From: DASUZB01 sp035535495
GTDB lineage: Bacteria > Actinomycetota > CALGFH01
DNA: 12,062 bases
Reading direction: 5' to 3'
Assembly (NCBI GenBank): GCA_035535495.1
Contig: DATLQA010000270.1
Span: forward strand, 1 to 12,062
Made by a program: the position numbers and the translations under genes. Of the stretch, positions 1 through 6,953 are shown one piece after another. Positions within the stretch are counted from its first letter, which is position 1; each line of letters begins with the position of its first letter. The notes beneath the pieces are model-generated. The model saw nothing but the letters and a program-made list of their open reading frames with translations. It made no database searches and had not been told where the DNA came from.

Positions 1-116
1 CCGCCGCTCCGCCACCGCCGGATCCCTGGGCGGTGCCTGGTCGCGGGTGCGATTGACGAGCCGTGAGACGATCGCATCACGATGACGCCGCCGCTCAACG
101 GACCACCGGCCGTCCC

Positions 117-1301
117 ATGACCGTTGCCAGGCGGCCACCGGCGGGGCCGGAGCGCGCCGCCACGCCGGCGGGCACCACGCTGTCCCCGCTCGCGTTCGCC
201 GCCGCGTGCGGCACCTTCCTGCTGATCGGCGCGCTGCTGGCGATCTACGGCCCGATCCTCGGGCAGCTCGCCCGCCGCTTCGACGTTGGCCTGCCGACCG
301 CCGGCATCGTGGTCAGCGCACACTTCTGCGGCGCGTTCGTCGGCGCGGTGGCGGCGATGGCGGTGATCGAACGGGTCCCGGCCCGCCTCGCCATGACCGC
401 CTCGCTCGGCCTGCTCGCACTTGGCTGCGCCGGCGTCGCGGCGGCGCCGTCCTGGGCCGTGCTGCTCGCCGCCGTCCTGGTGGTCGGCCTCGGCTTCGGC
501 GGCCTGGACCTCGGGCTCAACCAGCTCCTCACCCACAGCGGACGGTCGCCCGCCCGCCTCAACCTGCTGAACGCCCAGTTCGGCATCGGTGCCGTGGCGG
601 GGCCGCTGCTGGTCGCCGCGACCGGCGAGGGCTCGTGGCGAGGCCTGTACGCGGCCGCGGCGGTCGTGGCGGTGGTGCTGGCGCTGGGCCTGCGCGGCCT
701 GTCCGGACGGCTCCGCGCCCCGGTCGCCGACGACGGCCGGACCAGGAGGTCCGGCTGGAGCCCCCTGGTGGCGATGTTCGTGGCCGGGTTCGTCCTGTAC
801 GTCGGCGCCGAGGTCAGCGTCGGCGGCTGGATGCCCACCCATCTCGGGCAGCTCGGCTACGGCTCCGCGGCCGCGGCCGCGCTCACCTCGGGATTCTGGT
901 GCGCGCTGGCGGTCGGGCGCCTGCTGGTCGCCCCGGTCGCCACCCGCGCGCCGGCGCGGGTCATCGTGCTGGCGGCCATCTCGGCGGCGTCGCTCATGCT
1001 CCTGCTGGCCCTGGTGACCCCGCTGGCACCGGTCGGCTACCTGCTCGCCGGCCTGGCCTTCGCTCCCGTCTTCCCGACCGGCCTCATCTGGCTCGCCCAG
1101 CTCCACCCCGGCAATCCCCGCAGCACCTCGTGGCTGCTGGTCGCGGCCCTGGTCGGCGGTGTGCTGTTCCCGCCGGTGGTGGGCGCCGTCATCGAGCGGT
1201 TCGGCGCCACCCGCGCCCCCGCGGTCCTGGCCGTGGTCGCCGCCGGCAGCCTCGCCGCGTTCCTCGCGGCGGCACGATACCGGCCTGATCCCGCCGGATG
1301 A
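117..1301 (+). CDS. MFS transporter, FucP-like (substrate unknown)
   Basis: Predicted inner-membrane permease of the major facilitator superfamily, 394 aa from the ATG at 117. About 12 hydrophobic segments are visible, split by a hydrophilic central loop at about residues 197-213 (rich in Arg and Asp), which is the usual 6+6 layout. Two stretches match the fucose-permease-like branch: LNLLNAQFGIGAVAGPLL (about 148-165, before TM6) and GAEVSVGGWMPTHL (about 230-243, in TM7). Family members carry sugars or other small solutes by proton coupling; the substrate cannot be read from sequence. The frame stays open back to a GTG at 63, but those 18 extra residues (polar, His/Asp/Arg-rich) look non-coding, so ATG117 is preferred. 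Neither start has a convincing Shine-Dalgarno sequence. The next gene begins 111 bp downstream and looks unrelated. Confidence 0.85.
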   Translation: MTVARRPPAGPERAATPAGTTLSPLAFAAACGTFLLIGALLAIYGPILGQLARRFDVGLPTAGIVVSAHFCGAFVGAVAAMAVIERVPARLAMTASLGLLALGCAGVAAAPSWAVLLAAVLVVGLGFGGLDLGLNQLLTHSGRSPARLNLLNAQFGIGAVAGPLLVAATGEGSWRGLYAAAAVVAVVLALGLRGLSGRLRAPVADDGRTRRSGWSPLVAMFVAGFVLYVGAEVSVGGWMPTHLGQLGYGSAAAAALTSGFWCALAVGRLLVAPVATRAPARVIVLAAISAASLMLLLALVTPLAPVGYLLAGLAFAPVFPTGLIWLAQLHPGNPRSTSWLLVAALVGGVLFPPVVGAVIERFGATRAPAVLAVVAAGSLAAFLAAARYRPDPAG

Positions 1302-1412
1302 CCGAAACGTTACTAGGTAGACGGTTGCGCTGATGCCGGTTCGGGCTGGTTTCGTGACCAGGGCGGGGGACGCTCCATCACACCATCGTCGCAACTCCTG
1401 GGGGAGAGTCTC

Positions 1413-2450
1413 ATGCGACACCGTGCATCCGTCCTGTCCCGGACAGCAGGCGTGCTGCTGCTCGGCATCCTGCTCGCCTCGACCCTGGCACTGCCCGCCG
1501 CCGCGCGGCCCGCGGCCCGCTACCGCATCGTCGACCTCGGCACCCTCGGTGGCCGCTACAGCCAGGCCATCGGGGTGAACGACCGTGGCCAGGTCGTCGG
1601 CGCGAGCTTCGTCGCCAAGCTCGACGTCGCACACGCGTTCCTGTGGACCAAGGGACGCATGCGCGACCTCGGCACCCTTGGCGGCTACTGGAGTGGCGCC
1701 GTCGACGTGAACAACCACGGTCAGGTCGTCGGCGGCGCCGACACCGCCTCCGGCATCGGGCACGCCTTCCTGTGGGAGCGCGGCCACATGCGCGACCTCG
1801 GCACCCTCGGCGGCTCGTTCAGCGTCGCCACCGGCATCAACGACCAGGGCGTGATCAGCGGGTACGGCGACACCGCCTCCGGCGAGACGCACGCCTTCGT
1901 GTGGCGCAAGGGACGCATGCGCGATCTGGGCATCGCCGGCGGCTACACCACCGCCAACGACATCGACGACCGCAACCACGTGGTCGGCGCGTTCCGCCCG
2001 GGGCCGGGCGTGTTCAGCCACGCCTACCGCTGGCGGCGGGGGTCGGTCACCGACCTCGACAAGCTGGGCACCTACCAGAGCGAGGCGTTCGCGGTGAACA
2101 ACCACGGCCACGCGGCCGGCTGGGCCACGTTCCAGGGCGTCAACGGCACCTTCCACGCCGCCCTGTTCGCGCGCGGCCGCATGACCGACCTCGGCACCCT
2201 CGCTGGCGTCGACGTCCAGAGCGAGGCGCGCGGGATCAACGACCGCGGCCAGGTGGTCGGCACCAGCGTGGCGCCGGATCACCGGTTCCACGGGTTCGTG
2301 TGGCGCGACGGGCGCATGACCGACCTCGGCATGGCCTTCGCCGGCGGCATGAACGGGAGCCAGGCCACCGACATCAACGACAACGGCCTGATCGTCGGCA
2401 CCAGCGACGTGGCCGCCGACGCGGCCCACGCCGTGCTCTGGCGCCGCTGA
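1413..2450 (+). CDS. Secreted HAF-repeat protein
   Basis: A 345-aa exported protein. Residues 1-32 form a classical signal peptide: basic MRHRASVLSR, a hydrophobic core VLLLGILLASTLAL, then a likely AxA cleavage site in LPAAA. The mature part is almost entirely repeats of about 42-46 residues, starting near residues 38, 83, 126, 168, 211, 257 and 302. Each has the pattern (R)MRDLGTLGG ... A.gIND.GqVVG ... HAFlW..G. This is the HAF family of probable extracellular repeats (named from the His-Ala-Phe triplet), whose biochemical role is unknown; a beta-propeller-like fold would be plausible for seven such units. The repeats are also visible in the DNA, especially around 1659, 1788 and 1914. A strong Shine-Dalgarno (GGGGGAGAG, 1400-1408) supports ATG1413. 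A GC palindrome follows the stop. Confidence 0.88.
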   Translation: MRHRASVLSRTAGVLLLGILLASTLALPAAARPAARYRIVDLGTLGGRYSQAIGVNDRGQVVGASFVAKLDVAHAFLWTKGRMRDLGTLGGYWSGAVDVNNHGQVVGGADTASGIGHAFLWERGHMRDLGTLGGSFSVATGINDQGVISGYGDTASGETHAFVWRKGRMRDLGIAGGYTTANDIDDRNHVVGAFRPGPGVFSHAYRWRRGSVTDLDKLGTYQSEAFAVNNHGHAAGWATFQGVNGTFHAALFARGRMTDLGTLAGVDVQSEARGINDRGQVVGTSVAPDHRFHGFVWRDGRMTDLGMAFAGGMNGSQATDINDNGLIVGTSDVAADAAHAVLWRR

Positions 2451-2473
2451 CCACCGCCGGACCGGAAGCATCC

Positions 2474-2505
2474 GCGGCGGGCGGCCCGGCCGGGCCGCCC
2501 GCCGC
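2474..2505 (+). terminator. 32-bp perfect GC palindrome, probable hairpin terminator
   Basis: GCGGCGGGCGGCCCGG followed directly by its exact reverse complement, starting 24 bp after the stop of the HAF-repeat gene. In RNA it would form a very stable GC-only stem. No U-tract follows, so it is not a classical intrinsic terminator. U-less hairpins after genes are common in high-GC actinobacteria and may stop transcription or protect the 3' end. The role is inferred from position; the palindrome itself is read directly. Confidence 0.55.
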
Positions 2506-2621
2506 CCGCCGTCTCCTGGTCCGTCGGAGCGCCGGCGAATTGGGGTGGCCGCCGGATCTATCGCTCAGCATGCTGGTGCCGCGGCAGCGGACGACCACCA
2601 GCGACCGGGAGGACCGCCGGG

Positions 2622-3446
2622 ATGGGCGACCATGAGCAGCTCGACCCCCAGATCGCCGCGCACTACGCCGAGGTGCCCGAGCAACGGCGGCTGGCGGGTC
2701 CGGGCAGCCTGGAGCGCGTCCGCACCGAGGAGCTGCTCGGCCGCTGGCTCCCGTCGCCGCCCGCGGTGGTCGTCGACGTCGGCGGCGCCGCCGGGATCTA
2801 CGCGCTGCCGCTGGCCGGGCGGGGCTACGAGGTGCACCTGGTCGACCCGGTGGCGCTGCACGTCGCGCAGGCGCTGCGCGCCTCCGGCGAGCAGCCGGCC
2901 AGGCCGCTCGCGAGCGCCACGGTCGGCGACGCCCGCCGGCTCGACCGCCCCGACGCCAGCGCCGACGCCGTGCTCCTGCTCGGCCCGCTGTACCACCTCA
3001 CCGATCGGGCCGACCGGATCGGCGCCCTGGTGGAGGCACGGCGGGTGCTCCGCCCCGGCGGCGTGCTCGCCGCCGCGGCGATCTCCCGCTTCGCCTCCAC
3101 CTACGACGGGCTGCTCCGCGGCTACCTCGACGAGCCCGGCTTCGAGGCGATGGTCGAGCGCGACGTCGCCGAAGGCCAGCACCGCAACCTGGCCGGCCGG
3201 GCCGAGTGGTTCACCACCGCCTACTTCCACCTGCCCGGCAAGCTCGGCGACGAGGTCGCCGAGGCCGGGCTGCGGCTCCAGGCGGTGCTGGCGGTGGAGG
3301 GACCCGGCGGCGTGCTCCCCGACGTCGGCGAGCGGCTCGCCGACCCGGCCCGCCGCGACCGCGTCCTCGCCGCCATCCGCCGCGTCGAGGCGGAGCCGAG
3401 CCTGCTCGGCGCGAGCCTCCACCTGCTCGCCGTCGCGCGTCGCTGA
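2622..3446 (+). CDS. Class I SAM-dependent methyltransferase
   Basis: A 274-aa cytoplasmic protein with a Rossmann-type methyltransferase core. Motif I is VVVDVGGAAGIYA (about 49-61), which binds S-adenosylmethionine; the acidic residue closing the second strand is Asp75 (EVHLVDP); GDARRL (102-107) fits the adenine-binding acidic loop; VLLLGPLYHLTDRADR (about 117-132) is the motif IV/post-IV region typical of a small-molecule methyltransferase subgroup; and VLRPGGVLAAAA (about 142-153) follows. The C-terminal third (about 160-274) is a variable, probably substrate-binding cap. A purine-rich GGGAGGA sequence lies about 9 bases upstream of ATG2622. The gene stands alone, so the substrate is unknown. 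No membrane segment or signal peptide is seen. Confidence 0.85.
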   Translation: MGDHEQLDPQIAAHYAEVPEQRRLAGPGSLERVRTEELLGRWLPSPPAVVVDVGGAAGIYALPLAGRGYEVHLVDPVALHVAQALRASGEQPARPLASATVGDARRLDRPDASADAVLLLGPLYHLTDRADRIGALVEARRVLRPGGVLAAAAISRFASTYDGLLRGYLDEPGFEAMVERDVAEGQHRNLAGRAEWFTTAYFHLPGKLGDEVAEAGLRLQAVLAVEGPGGVLPDVGERLADPARRDRVLAAIRRVEAEPSLLGASLHLLAVARR

Positions 3447-3473
3447 TCGGCGGTGGCTGGCACGCGCAGCGGC

Positions 3474-3479
3474 TAGGCT
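3474..3479 (+). promoter_or_regulatory. Possible -10 element (TAGGCT)
   Basis: TAGGCT in the 65-bp gap between the methyltransferase stop and the GTG at 3512 fits the actinobacterial TAnnnT -10 pattern. It would give a 5' leader of roughly 25 bases that includes the GGGAGG ribosome-binding site. No good -35 box is visible at the right distance, so this is a weak call. Confidence 0.22.
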
Positions 3480-3511
3480 TGGCGGACCACCGAGCGAGCT
3501 GGGAGGCCGCC

Positions 3512-4039
3512 GTGACGCCACCGACCTCGACCGACCCCACCGTGCCGCGGACCGAGGACCTGTTCCGGCACCTGGACGACCTGCGCACCGACAGCTACGA
3601 GGGCGCCGGCCCGCGCGCCGAGCGGGACGACGTCTTCCGCCTGGGAACCGAGCTGCTCGACCCGGTCGTGACCGGGATCCTCGACGAGGTCAACGCGCGC
3701 CTGCTCGACGGCACCGGCGAGATCACCCACGCGCCGTCCGCCTCCGACGGCAGCGGCGGTCTGGCGGCCCGCTGGTCGCTGTCATGGCCGGCTCAGGAGG
3801 AGCGCGGGGTCGGCCCGGTCGAGGTGGTGGCCTGGTACGGCGCGGCCTTCACCCACGGGCACCTCTCCGGGTCGAGCCTGGGCCACTGGCCGCTCCAGGT
3901 GACCAGCGCGGCCGACGCCGCGCGGCAGGACCCGATCGTCCGCGCGATCGTCGAGGCCGAGCTGCACCAGCGCGTCTTCGACGCCAAGGGCGACTGGCGG
4001 ATCATCACCGCCTACCAGCGCCAGCACCCCGAATCGTGA
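3512..4039 (+). CDS. Conserved-looking protein of unknown function, 175 aa
   Basis: Not recognised as a named family. The GTG at 3512 is chosen because GGGAGG lies at 3501-3506 at good spacing and because the sequence upstream in this frame is Arg/Pro/Gly-rich shadow of the methyltransferase gene. The protein (175 aa) is soluble, acidic at the N-terminus, with no signal peptide or membrane segment. Features: a charged N-terminal part (TEDLFRHLDDLRTDSYEG, 14-31), a helical stretch VFRLGTELLDPVVTGILDEVNARLL (41-65), a middle segment ending in PVEVVAWYGAAFTHGHLSG (102-120) with two His, and a C-terminal helix IVRAIVEAELHQRVFDAKGDWRIITAYQR (142-170). Codon use is like its neighbours, so it is a real gene. 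It is convergent with the GGDEF-EAL gene, with 19 bp between stops. Confidence 0.72.
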   Translation: MTPPTSTDPTVPRTEDLFRHLDDLRTDSYEGAGPRAERDDVFRLGTELLDPVVTGILDEVNARLLDGTGEITHAPSASDGSGGLAARWSLSWPAQEERGVGPVEVVAWYGAAFTHGHLSGSSLGHWPLQVTSAADAARQDPIVRAIVEAELHQRVFDAKGDWRIITAYQRQHPES

Positions 4040-4058
4040 GCTGACCGTGCCCGGCTGA

Positions 4059-6794
4059 TCAGGACGGCGTCTTCGCGGCGGCGGGTTCGTCGGTGAGGAG
4101 CCGCTCCATCTCCTCAGCCTCCATCGGCCGTCCGAAATAGAACCCCTGACCGATGTCGCAGCCCATGCGCCGCAGCGCCAGGAACTGGGCGTGGTCCTCG
4201 ACCCCTTCGGCGACCGTCACCAGCTGCAGGCTCTGGCCGAGCCGGACGACGGTGCGGGCCAGCTCCGCGCTGTCGGACATGCGGCTGAGGCGCTCCACGA
4301 ACAGGCGGTCGATCTTGAGGATGTCCACCGGGAAGCGGTGGAGGTAGCTGAGCGACGAGTAGCCGGTGCCGAAGTCGTCGATCGCGAGCCGTGCGCCCAG
4401 CTCCTTGAGCTGCCGCAGGATCGTGACCACGTTCTCGTCGTCGTCCATCAGGACGCTCTCGGTCATCTCCAGCACCAGCGAGGACGGCGGCAGGCCACTC
4501 TCCCGCAGCGCGTCGGCCACGTCGTCGACCACCTCCTGGTGCTGGAGCTGGCGTCCGGAGAGGTTGATGTTGAGCGATAGCGGCTTGTCGGGGTGCTCGC
4601 GGGTGTGCTGCCAGGTCGCCGCCTGGCGGCAGGCCTCACGCAGGACCCAGGCGCCGATCGGCCGGATCAGGCCGGTCGCCTCGGCGATCGGGATGAACTC
4701 CGTCGGCGGGACCAGCCCGCGGGTGGGATGGCGCCACCGCGCCAGCGCCTCGGCGCCGATGATCCGGCCCGTGCTCAGCTCGAAGGTCTGCTGGTAGTGG
4801 AGGAACAGCTCGCCGTTCTCCAGCGCCCGGCGCAGGTCGGCTTCGAGCTGCACCCGCTGCACCAGCTCGGTGTGCATGTCCGGGTTGTACCATTCGAAGC
4901 CGCCCTGGTTGGCCGCTTTCGCCCGGTACATCGCCAGGTCGGCGTTGCGCAGCAGCTGGTCGGCGCCTTCCACGTCGCTGTCCATCCTGGCGATGCCGAT
5001 GCTGCCGCGGACGTGCAACTCCCGCCCGCTCATGTCGAACGGCTGGCGGAGCCCGTTCAGGACCCGCTCGGCCACCATGGTGACCTCGGCGTCGTCGGTC
5101 GCGTCCTCGATCAGCACCGCGAACTCGTCGCCGCCGAAGCGGGCGACCGTGTCGCCCGGGCGGACGCAGGAGCGGAGCCGCTCGGCCACCTGGGTGAGCA
5201 GGCGGTCGCCGGTCGCGTGGCCGAGGCTGTCGTTGACCTCCTTGAAGCCGTCGAGGTCCAGGAAGAGGACCGCGACCGACGGCGGCTGCCTGCGGGTCCG
5301 GATCAGCGCGTGCTCGACCCGGTCCTTGAACAGCGCCCGGTTGGCGAGCGCGGTCAGGGAGTCGTGGAACGCCTGGTGGACGAGCTGGTCTTCGAGCTGG
5401 CGGCGTTCGCTGATGTCCCTGGTGTTGAGCACCAGGCCGCCGACGCTCGGGTTGTCGAGCAGGTTGGTGATGGTCACGTCGACGGTGATGCCATGGCCGT
5501 CGGGGTGCCGCAGCGGCAGCTCCAGTTCGAGCACGCCGTAGGCCTGCTCGGCGACCTCGGCCAGGCCTTCGCGCAGGCGCGCACCGGCGTCGGCGTCCAG
5601 GATCCCGCTGAGGGGCCGGCCCAGCAGGTCGCCGCCCGCGTACCCGAGGACGCGGTGGACCGACTCGCTCACGTACTCGACGGTGCCGTTGATGTCGACC
5701 AGGATCACGACCTCGGAGCTGTGCTGGACGAGCGCCTGGAAGCGCTGCTTGCTCGCCCGCAGCTCCGTGGTCCGCTCGTCCACCCGCGCCTCCAGGTGGC
5801 GGGCCAGCGAGAGGTTCTCCAGCAGGGAGAGCACCTGGCGGCCGACCAGGGCCAGGATGATGAACGAGCGGATCCAGCCGACGAACGAGTCGAGGCGGCC
5901 CTTCTCGAACTGGAAGAAGGTCGTGACCACCAGCGACCCGACCACGGCGATGTAGGGCAGGAACAGGCCCACGCGGTCGACGCGGGTCTCGGTGTCCCCC
6001 TCGTCGACCGGAACCAGGCTCGGCTTGCGGGCGGCCAGCAGGATGGTGACGTAGCCGACGAACCAGCCGGCGTCGATCAGTGCGCCTGACGAGTAGGAGC
6101 CGCTGGCGGTGAGGTAGGTGAACCCGCTGTCGGCCACGGCGATCGCCACCAGCCCGCCGCCGAGCAGCGACAGCGGTATCCCGGTGGTGCCGCTGTTGAG
6201 CCGTACGCGCGCCAGGACGAACAGCACGATGGTGCCGACCACCACGTCGCCGATCGGGTAGGCGAGGCTGATCGCCTGCGAGAGGGCGTTGTCGCCGCCG
6301 GCGCGGAAGAGGGTGCTGAGCACCAGGACCCAGCTCACCAGCAGCAGCGAGGCGGCGATCATCAGCCCGTCGAGCACCTGGCGTGCCTGCCCGGCCAGGC
6401 TCTGGGCGCCGAACCTGAGGCTGAGCAGCGCGGCGGCGGCGAACGGCACCGCCGCCAGGTAGCCGACGTCGGCCAGCGAGGGGAACGGGACGTCCCGGCC
6501 GAGGACGGTCTCGTACCAGGTCCAGGCGGCCTGCCCGCACGCCCAGGACAGCGCCGAGGCGCCCATCAGGGTCCAGAGCCGCTGGTGGCGGCTGACGCCG
6601 ACGACGGCGGCGCGGACGCAGGCGAGCCCCGCCGCCGCGGCGGCGGCGATCAGCCCGAAGTTGGAGACGGCCTGGGTGACCCGAGGGCCACCGAGGCCCC
6701 ACACCAGGCACGCCAGCCAGAGCAGGGCGAGGACCGCCGCGCCCGCGCATTCGGCGACGAAGCGCCGCTGAGCTGGAGATGACTGCTTGTCCAT
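4059..6794 (-). CDS. Membrane PAS-GGDEF-EAL cyclic-di-GMP signalling protein
   Basis: A 911-aa protein predicted to make and/or degrade cyclic-di-GMP. The N-terminal 330 residues hold roughly 8-9 membrane segments with a conserved-looking PFPSLADVGYLAAVPF patch (103-118), an integral-membrane sensor. A short linker helix (about 325-350) leads to a PAS domain (about 347-465), then GGDEF (about 470-635) with intact GGDEF at 554-558 and an RPGD inhibitory I-site five residues before it (545-548). EAL (about 648-900) has EAL at 682-684, LNINLS (741-746), EMTES (776-780), DDFGTGYSS (806-814), KIDRLF (827-832) and AEGVED (862-867). All key residues for both activities are present, so which one dominates cannot be told. 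ATG6794 is preferred because it sits just before TM1 with a weak AGG 8 bases upstream. An in-frame ATG at 6932 would overlap the divergent decarboxylase start. Confidence 0.92.
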   Translation of the reverse strand: MDKQSSPAQRRFVAECAGAAVLALLWLACLVWGLGGPRVTQAVSNFGLIAAAAAAGLACVRAAVVGVSRHQRLWTLMGASALSWACGQAAWTWYETVLGRDVPFPSLADVGYLAAVPFAAAALLSLRFGAQSLAGQARQVLDGLMIAASLLLVSWVLVLSTLFRAGGDNALSQAISLAYPIGDVVVGTIVLFVLARVRLNSGTTGIPLSLLGGGLVAIAVADSGFTYLTASGSYSSGALIDAGWFVGYVTILLAARKPSLVPVDEGDTETRVDRVGLFLPYIAVVGSLVVTTFFQFEKGRLDSFVGWIRSFIILALVGRQVLSLLENLSLARHLEARVDERTTELRASKQRFQALVQHSSEVVILVDINGTVEYVSESVHRVLGYAGGDLLGRPLSGILDADAGARLREGLAEVAEQAYGVLELELPLRHPDGHGITVDVTITNLLDNPSVGGLVLNTRDISERRQLEDQLVHQAFHDSLTALANRALFKDRVEHALIRTRRQPPSVAVLFLDLDGFKEVNDSLGHATGDRLLTQVAERLRSCVRPGDTVARFGGDEFAVLIEDATDDAEVTMVAERVLNGLRQPFDMSGRELHVRGSIGIARMDSDVEGADQLLRNADLAMYRAKAANQGGFEWYNPDMHTELVQRVQLEADLRRALENGELFLHYQQTFELSTGRIIGAEALARWRHPTRGLVPPTEFIPIAEATGLIRPIGAWVLREACRQAATWQHTREHPDKPLSLNINLSGRQLQHQEVVDDVADALRESGLPPSSLVLEMTESVLMDDDENVVTILRQLKELGARLAIDDFGTGYSSLSYLHRFPVDILKIDRLFVERLSRMSDSAELARTVVRLGQSLQLVTVAEGVEDHAQFLALRRMGCDIGQGFYFGRPMEAEEMERLLTDEPAAAKTPS

Positions 6795-6800
6795 TTCACG

Positions 6801-6845
6801 AACCTGATCGACCAATGCGGCCACCGCTTGAGGCCTTCTCAGGTT
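6801..6845. promoter_or_regulatory. Nested inverted repeat upstream of the GGDEF-EAL gene
   Basis: Outer arms AACCTGA (6801-6807) and TCAGGTT (6839-6845) are exact reverse complements. Inside, CAATGCGG (6813-6820) and CCGCTTG (6824-6830) pair apart from one bulged T, with a CCA loop. The dyad lies immediately before the ATG at 6794, so in the minus-strand RNA it would lie in the 5' untranslated region, or as DNA it could be an operator. The pairing is seen; the regulatory role is inferred. Confidence 0.35.
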
Positions 6846-6953
6846 GCGGGCACCCCGGTCGATCAGAAGCGCACGACGGCGCAGGTGCCTCGGCGACCTG
6901 ACCTGCTCTTCAGCCTCAGAAAGGCCGCACATGAAGATGCAACTGATCGACCA
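6804..6953. repeat. Three copies of a 10-11-bp motif (CTGATCGACC) in the divergent region
   Basis: CTGATCGACCA occurs at 6804-6814 and again, identical over 11 bases, at 6943-6953. The inverse GGTCGATCAG is at 6857-6866. Two copies are in the intergenic region and the third lies in codons 5-8 of the decarboxylase gene. Placement around both divergent starts suggests binding sites for a shared regulator, but no such regulator is encoded in the window. Confidence 0.35.

Noticed and set aside
63..116. GTG at 63 as the start of the first MFS transporter
   Set aside because: The 18 added residues are polar and unlike MFS N-termini, and no Shine-Dalgarno is seen. ATG117 leads into a normal cytoplasmic tail and TM1.
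1659..2010. Regular DNA repeats read as a CRISPR array or minisatellite
   Set aside because: The repeats are in frame within the HAF-repeat gene with a period of about 130 bp and diverge at the codon level; they encode protein repeats.
2545..4044. Open frame of 499 aa overlapping the methyltransferase and the 175-aa gene
   Set aside because: Ser/Arg/Pro-rich shadow with no domain. The alternative frames have methyltransferase motifs, good starts and ribosome-binding sites.
4593..6089. Long open frame on the plus strand (498 aa) opposite the GGDEF-EAL gene
   Set aside because: Its composition (Val, Gln, Ala, Asp, Arg, no domain) is that of antisense shadow in high-GC DNA; the minus-strand frame carries all the domain motifs.
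6795..6932. ATG at 6932 as the start of the GGDEF-EAL protein (957 aa)
   Set aside because: It would overlap the first codon of the divergent decarboxylase and leave no promoter space. The added 46 residues are charged and not family-like; ATG6794 is adjacent to TM1.
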